From Adiantum capillus-veneris (taxonomy: Eukaryota; Streptophyta; Polypodiopsida; Polypodiales; Pteridaceae): a DNA stretch of 64,000 bases. Where the stretch lies: the NCBI GenBank assembly GCA_014529385.2, contig CM043954.1, positions 93,179,247 through 93,243,246 of the forward strand. The letters run 5' to 3'. Both the position numbers and the translations under genes were made by a program. The notes beneath the pieces were generated by a model. That model did no database searches, was not told the DNA's origin, and worked only from the letters and a program-made list of their open reading frames with translations. Numbering within the stretch: position 1 is the stretch's first letter; each line of letters begins with the position of its first letter. Positions 58,256 to 64,000 of the stretch are shown piece by piece.

Positions 58256-59080
58256 TTAGTAGCGCCGCGAAATCCGAGGCATCACATACTTCCGCTCCCT
58301 ATCATGATATATTCGTAAAATCACAGCGGCCGTCTCCTCAATGGCTTTCCCTGTAACCTCTGCATTTGAATTTTCAAAAAAAAGAAAGTTTAGCAATATC
58401 TTTTGATTGACTTGATCGAGTTAAATGGACCTTTTTGGATACCAACCAACAACAGGCCACTTTGGATTCTGCACAAAGAGCTTGCTGCTGTACTCGAGCT
58501 CCTTCCTAATATGATCAAAGTCACTGTAGAAGCTTGTAGTAGAGACCCCAAGGCTTTTATACCTGGCAATCCTGATGGCTTGCAAGAAGTTTGGATTGAT
58601 CGTCAAAGCATAGATCTTGTTTTGATCTATCTCGAATAGCTCTTTCGGTGCATCAATGCCTAGTACAAGAGGGACATTGGCAACTTTATACCCTTTTTGT
58701 GCCATATAGGTTGATAGAGGAGTCTTGCTAGTGCGTGAAACTCCAACTAAAACCAAATCTGCTTTGTGCAGGTTTTTGGGAAGAGCTCCATCATCCTGCT
58801 TGATGGTAAATTCAACGGCCTCAATCCTTTTAAAGTACTGTCTTGATAAAACCGTTTTGCGGCCAGGGGCGCCACGGGGCAATCCCAATGGAGTCACCCC
58901 CATATGAGATCCGAGTAGCTCCGTAATGGGACCAAGCATATCGAGATGGGATACACTATGCAACTGGCATGCCCTCTTAGCAGTCTCTGCCATTGCTGGA
59001 TCAGCAAGAGTATAGACTAGAATCGCACGTTCTTTTCCAGCATCTCTAATAATTTCCATCAAGCGTTCAACATCATTCAC
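58256..59080 (-). CDS. RP1: Pyruvate,orthophosphate dikinase regulatory protein, last two exons
   Basis: The enzyme is a bifunctional ADP-dependent kinase and phosphorylase that switches chloroplast PPDK off and on. Exon 59080-58447 reads [78 protein letters not shown] and the P-loop-like [13 protein letters not shown] (usual GVSRTGKTPLS, so Gly to Ser here). An 87-bp intron (58446-58360) follows, then exon 58359-58256 with [22 protein letters not shown] and the C-terminal RISRRY and TAA. Phases fit. It matches the C-terminal two thirds of the DUF299/PDRP family. The N-terminal exons with the SDGTGWTAEH-type motif must lie beyond the acceptor at 59081, probably past the right edge. The Gly-to-Ser change in the P-loop could affect nucleotide binding. 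Confidence 0.92.
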
Positions 59081-60326
59081 CTGCAAATTTCACCTTTCCG
59101 AAGTAAATAAAAAGCAACTTATGGATCTTTAAAGCCACCTGGCACCATCCTGGAAAGACACAGAGAAGAATCCTATCCAACAAACATAAAGCTCAACTCC
59201 CAGCCATAGAGCCAACAAGCTCACCCCCAAGCCTGGAAACCCCACAGCAGACGGGCCATGCCGATAAGGATCCAATACCACCAATGTACAGAAACATGGC
59301 ATGTTGAGGCTACACATGCCGAAAGAATAGTGTCCGGGTTTGGTGATCACACAAGTTACCCTATGAGATATAATTCAGGACTCAATTACTAGACAGCCAC
59401 TTCACATAGGTCAATAATCTGAGCACTTATCCTAAGTAGAATAAATGGCCTACTTTGATTTCTCCAAATTGGATGACTGCATATCAACTCAAACAATCAC
59501 AAGGCATGCTCCGACGTGAGGTGCATGAACAATGATATAAGCTCTTAAGTCCTAAACTATGAAGAAGAGGCTCACTTCATGTGCAGATATTCTGGATTCC
59601 CATCTGATTAGCCTCCATGGCTCTCTTTTCTCACTCTTTTTGACCCACCAAAAGCATCCTCACCAACCCGAACCCTCCTAGCCTCATCCGTTAAACTGGA
59701 CATGATCCTCTATTTGTTCGTGCATCTCTCTATTGACTCAAAGTCGATGAAACAATTTCTCCCCCATACATCCTCAAAAATGACTTCGAAAAATAAAATT
59801 TTGAATTGAAGGTCGTTATGACGTGCACATAGAGATCTCTTCTAAAGAATAATCCCCCTTGACTAGGCAACTCTTTGTCTAGTCCTCTGTCTGGTATGCT
59901 TTTAGGCTCACGTTTAAGGGACTCTACATCAATGGGTTCTACAATTTGTAATTTTGTACATCTAGAAGTTTACTATCACGTTCACCCAGATTCTTTTTTA
60001 ACCTGCTTAAATGAAAGATAGGGGATGCAGTACACTAATCCATCTCTCCTTCTTCCTATTGCAATAACACAAGTAGATCGACCAACTTTCGTCGTCCGAG
60101 ACCTACACACACCTTACAAGAGACTTCCTTCCCTTCCATAAAAGTAAGAGGTCTTCCATGTGGATCAATATAGATATGCCCCAGCTCTATCTTGGTTTTC
60201 TCAGTGCTACCTTTAGCAAGTCTTATCATCTTAAAGTTTTTAGCTGCTTGCAGTCCCTCCTTTTACAGTCGTACGGCATAGTGTAGAAATCCACACATCA
60301 GCGTAATGAACTGTATCGGGTGGAGA
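59081..60326 (-). other. Intron of the dikinase regulatory gene
   Basis: It begins (on the gene's strand it ends) at TTTGCAG|GTGAAT. No exon-like coding sequence with the family's motifs is present, and no other gene is recognised. It is entered by Copia-2 on the right. Confidence 0.6.
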
Positions 60327-61144
60327 TGTTAGGAAATAAGACGTAGCTAAATAGATAATTGAGTAGATTACTTAATGGAGAGAGACAGATTTATATACAC
60401 GAGATTATAGAGTAGAGAGAGAGAGAGAGAGAGAGAGTACACACGATATACGTGGTTCACCCAATGTGGGCTACATCCACGGGAAAGCAGCCACTCAATG
60501 GCTTTAGTACTTCAAAACAAGAAGTAGTTTGCAAAGGGATTATACCCTTAATGGAGCTCCCGCCTTGCTTCACTCTCACCACCTCACACTCACCTTGTTG
60601 CATCAACTTCACACTATAAAATGTGTGTAGAAATGGCCTCCTTTTATAGGCCAAAAGGGCTGCCCTCTCTTATGAGAGACAGCCATGTGTAGCCGCCCTT
60701 GTGCGAATAAGTCCAAATCGGACCCTCCAATCCGCCCATGTGTGGCCGCCCTTGAGAAGACAAGTCCGCTTTTGAATTCGGCCACCAGCCATTGAATTCG
60801 GCCACCGGCCACCGACCATTGACTTCCGACCACCGGCCACCACCCATTGACTTTCGACCACCGGCTATCGGCCATTGACTACCGGCCACCGGTCAACCGA
60901 CCGGTTGTTTTCCAACCACTTTCCGGTCACCGTCCGGCCATAATATTCCGGCGGAAAAAAAAGTATCGAGGACTTCCGCCCCCGAGGCCTTTAAAGTTGC
61001 CCCTGATTCTTGTCCGTGAAAATTTTGGTTTCCGGTGAGTGATTTTCCTTCACGCACGATGGCTTCTCCTCATAATGAGGGCCTTACAAATGTGCGCTTT
61101 TACCACATAAAATTACAAGGGTAAATCAGGCTCCATACTTAACA
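60327..61144 (-). repeat. Copia-2 3' LTR with a C/G-rich minisatellite
   Basis: On the + strand TGTTAGGAAATAAG...ACTTAACA. It contains a short GA microsatellite (60416-60440) and, at about 60776-60905, a minisatellite of GGCCACCGGCCACCGACCATTGAC-like units. Just inside it (61145-61160) the - strand reads AAGTGGGAGATT, a polypurine tract. Confidence 0.88.
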
Positions 61145-61204
61145 ATCTCCCACTTGGAGACTGATCTCCAAACCAAACCTGTGACTGCTTTCCATTCTAG
61201 CTTC

Positions 61205-62698
61205 TTATCCCTGAATGCCGATTGAAGATGAGCAAAAGCTCAACTTCTCCTTGTTGACCACCTTTGTAAACATGTCTGCAGGATTTTCACTTGTATGCAC
61301 CTTTCCTAGCTTTAGTTGTCCCTCTTTCAAAAGAGTGCGTATGAAGTGATATCTCACCTCAATGTGCTTTGTCCTTGAATGAAAGGCTGAGTTCTTCGCA
61401 AGATGGATAGCGCTTTGGCTATCACTGTACAAGACACAATTGTCTTGTTTGAATCCAAGCTCTTCTAAGAATCTGTGAAGCCACAGAATTTCTTTGCTTG
61501 CCTCCGTCATTGCTACATACTCTGCTTCCGTGGTAGAAAGTGAAACCACTTTCTGCAGCTTTGAAGCACAGCTTACTGCTGTGCCTCCAACCGTGAACAC
61601 ATAGCCAGTATTGCTCCTTCGAGTATCTTTGTCACCTGCCATATCTGCATCAGCATACCCTTCTAGAAAAATATCAGTTCCTCCAAAATACAAAGCATTT
61701 GTTGTTGTCCCTTTTAGATACCTAAGTATCCACTTCACAGCTTGCCAATGCTCTTTACCTGGGTTATCCATGAACCTACTCACAACTCCCACTGCATGTG
61801 CAATGTCTGGCCTTGTCCAGACCATAGCATACATTAGAGAACCTACCGCTGCAGCATATGGAACTTTAGACATATAGGCTATCTCCTCTTGTGTCTTTGG
61901 ACACATATCCTTCGTTAGTTTAAAATGACCAGCCAAAGGTGTAGAAACTGGTTTTGCATTTTGCATTGCAAACCTTTCTAGTACCTTCTTAATGTAATCT
62001 TCTTGAGATAGCTTTATTGTCTTCTTCGTCCTGTCCCTTGATATTTTCATACCAAGTGTCCTCTTTGCAGCACCTAAATCTTTCATTGAAAAAGATTTGG
62101 ACAGCTCCTCTTTTAGGTCTTTGATGTCCTGCATGTTAGCACTTGCAATCAACATATCATCAACATACAACATTAGGATGATGAATTTCCCATCTCCCAA
62201 ATTCTTCGTGTAGACGCAGTGATCCGAGTTGCATCTTGTGAATCCATGATCCAACATCCATCGATCAAACTTCAAGTACCATTGTCTTGATGCTTACTTT
62301 AAACCATACAAGCTCTTCTTTGATCTGCAAACCATTTTCTTCTTACCTTTTACTTCATACCCCTTTGGTTGAAGCATGTAGATTTCCTCCTCTAAGTCAC
62401 CGTGAGGGAATGCCATATTTACATCCATTTGCTCGAGATTTAGATCATGAGCAGCCACAAGGCTTAAGACAAGCCTAATTGAGTTCGTTTTTACAACAGG
62501 AGAAAATATTTCATTGAAGTCAATACCTTTCTTTTGAGAAAAACCTTTTACCACAAGCCTAGACTTGTACCTTTTCTTCCCACCTTCTTCTTCCTTTAGC
62601 TTGTACACCCATTTGTTTTGAAGTGCCCGCTTACCTTTAGACAACTCAACCAACTCCCATGTTTGGTTGCGATGTAGTGAGTCCATCTCCACTTGCAT
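61205..62698 (-). pseudogene. Copia-2 reverse transcriptase and RNase H
   Basis: RT motifs in order: NQTWELVELSKGKRALQNKWV, LVVKGFSQKKGIDF, MDVNMAFPHGDLEEEIYM, KSLYGLK, then a TAA (62294-62296) and LYVDDMLIASA with the catalytic YVDD. RNase H follows: SLMYAMVWTRPDIAHAVG, GYADADMAGDKDTRRSNTGY, SLSTTEAEYVAMTEA, YSDSQSAIHLAKNSAFHSRTK. The frame ends at 61205. Apart from the single stop, where the family has Gln, the domain looks intact. Confidence 0.92.
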
Positions 62699-62707
62699 GC
62701 TCTTCGT

Positions 62708-64000
62708 TCATTCTTCTTTGGATTCATGTTGCATAGCTTCTTCATATGATTCCGGCTCTCCAGAATCTGAGATCAAGAGATGGTTGAAGGAAGGAACAAA
62801 CCTTTCTGGAGGTCTACTTGCTCTTGTAGATCTTCGGGGAATAGGTTGAGGCTCCTCATTTGGTTGACGTTGTTGCACATTGTCACCGTTTGCAGTCCTT
62901 GAGTCTTCACCGTCCTCAAGTTCCATGTACTCATCACCTGTTTCTTTTGTTTGTTTTCTTTCCAAGTAATCTTTGTACATATTTTTTTCGTTAAAAATTA
63001 CATCCCTACTCCTTAAGATTTTACCATCTTCAGGATTCCATAGGCGATATCCAAAGTCTCCTTCTCCATAGCCAATGAAGAAACACTTTTTGGACTTTGC
63101 ATCTAACTTTGATTTTAGGCTTCTATCTATGTGCATGAAAGCCTCACACCCAAACACTTTGAGAAATGCATAATTCACCGGTTTACCTGTCCATGCCTCT
63201 TCTGGAACTCCCCCATCCAATGCCGTTGAGGGTGACCGATTGATTAAGTACACAGACGTACTTACAGCTTCTGCCCAAAGCTCAAGCGGTAGGCCTGCAT
63301 GTAGCCGCATGCTTCGTGCTCGTTCCATGATTGTCCTGTTCATCCTTTCCGAAATCCCATTTTGTTGAGGTGTCCTTGGGGTTGTCCTTTGCCTCCGAAT
63401 GCCATTGCTAGCACAAAAGCTTTCAAAAGCTTGGCTGCAATATTCGCCTCCATTGTCAGATCTGAGGCATTTAACCTTGGTACCTGTTTCATTCTCCACA
63501 AAGGCTTTCCACCTTTGAAATATGGAAAATACATCGGATTTATTCTTCATAATATAAACCCATGTTTTTCTAGTCGCATCGTCTATGAATGTTACATAGT
63601 ACAATGAGCCACCAAGTGATGGTGTACTTGCAGGACCCCAAACATCAGAATAAACCAACTCAAGTTTTTTATTTTTTCTTTCATTTCCTGATTTTTGAAA
63701 TTTTACCCTCTTTTGTTAACCATAAACACAATCTTCACATAACTCTAAGTCCACTTCTTTCAAACCTGGTAAAAGCATCTTTGTTTGAAGGATTTGTATT
63801 CCTTTGACACTCATATGCCCAAGTCGGTAGTGCCACACCGCACTGTCAACTTCTGTAGTTGCTGCACAAGCTGATGGTTGCGTGCTAACAATACACAAGT
63901 AAAGTCCAACTTTTTCACCCTTGGCAACCACCAAAGATCCCTTTGAGATCTTCCACCGTTTGTTTCCGAATGCAATGTTGTGACCTTCATCATCCAATTG
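62708..64000 (-). pseudogene. Copia-2 pre-integrase and integrase
   Basis: At the right edge: VWHYRLGHMSVKGIQIL and CEDCVYG (HHCC zinc region). Then a TAA (63716-63718), and the integrase core LVYSDVWGP, LRSDNGGEY and TPQQNGISERMNRT with the D-D-E triad. The C-terminal KVFGCEAF and KSKKCFFIGYGEGDFGYRLW follow. A TGA at 62708-62710 separates it from RT. All parts share one frame. Gag and the 5' LTR lie outside the window. Confidence 0.92.

Larger units (their letters stand above)
60327..64000 (-). mobile_element. Copia-2: Ty1/Copia element, 3' LTR and most of pol, cut by the right edge
   Basis: The 818-bp LTR is followed on its inner side by the polypurine tract and a pol region reading RNase H, RT, integrase and pre-integrase from left to right on the - strand. 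From 61205 to the edge it stays in a single frame with only three stops, so it is younger than Copia-1. The LTRs of the two Copia elements are unrelated in length and sequence. It lies in the apparent intron of the dikinase regulatory gene, in the same orientation as that gene. Confidence 0.9.

Noticed and set aside
1-64000. tRNA, rRNA or other structured RNA genes
   Set aside because: Looked for tRNA-like boxes and rRNA phrases by eye; only primer-binding sites complementary to tRNA ends were seen.

Overview
The window looks like nuclear DNA of a land plant with a large, repeat-rich genome, most likely a fern. The evidence is spliceosomal introns in every host-type gene, plant-type Copia, Gypsy and L1-like elements, long GA/CA microsatellites, and pentatricopeptide (PPR) fragments with the wording DVVSWSALIAGYAQ that I associate with fern and other early land-plant PPR families. 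The fern call is an inference. Only two ordinary host genes are recognisable and both are incomplete: the 3' part of a plant ubiquitin-specific protease on the + strand (about 17.1-18.3 kb), and the last two exons of a pyruvate,orthophosphate dikinase regulatory protein on the - strand (58.26-59.08 kb). Almost everything else is transposable elements, often nested.

Layout. 1-1.55 kb: unidentified coding relics. 1.55-16.28 kb: one L1-like LINE on the - strand, broken by a 4.9-kb Gypsy LTR element (9562-14501, 5-bp target duplication) inside its ORF1 and by a ~1.4-kb LTR-like insertion inside its endonuclease, and further rearranged by two tandem duplications. 16.3-18.3 kb: ubiquitin protease fragment. 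18.5-21.2 kb: a second, endonuclease-less LINE. 21.2-27.5 kb: AT-rich sequence with a ~325-bp tandem repeat and microsatellites. 27.54-45.98 kb: a Copia element (222/224-bp LTRs) split inside its integrase by a 12.8-kb Mutator-like element (MULE, 29902-42729, 9-bp target duplication). 46.0-49.4 kb: remnants of a Gypsy element. 50.68-53.90 kb: a near-empty Gypsy element with 1.3-1.4 kb LTRs. 54-58.2 kb: little recognisable. 58.3-60.3 kb: dikinase regulatory protein 3' exons and an intron. 60.33 kb to the right edge: a Copia element cut by the window edge.

The most interesting object is the MULE. It carries two divergently transcribed, intron-containing genes: a MULE transposase with a SWIM zinc finger (- strand, with a nonsense codon and a frameshift), and on the + strand a gene of at least nine exons. 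That gene encodes an AT-hook, an acidic repeat tract, a ParB-like domain and a beta-class (motif IV before motif I) DNA methyltransferase domain. A ParB-methyltransferase protein is an architecture I know from phages and bacteria; finding it spliced and carried by a plant DNA transposon suggests an element that may modify its own or host DNA. Between this gene and the right end of the MULE lies a higher-order tandem array built from captured PPR gene sequence. All boundaries, splice sites and frames were worked out by eye; homology calls rest on recalled motifs, not on a database search.
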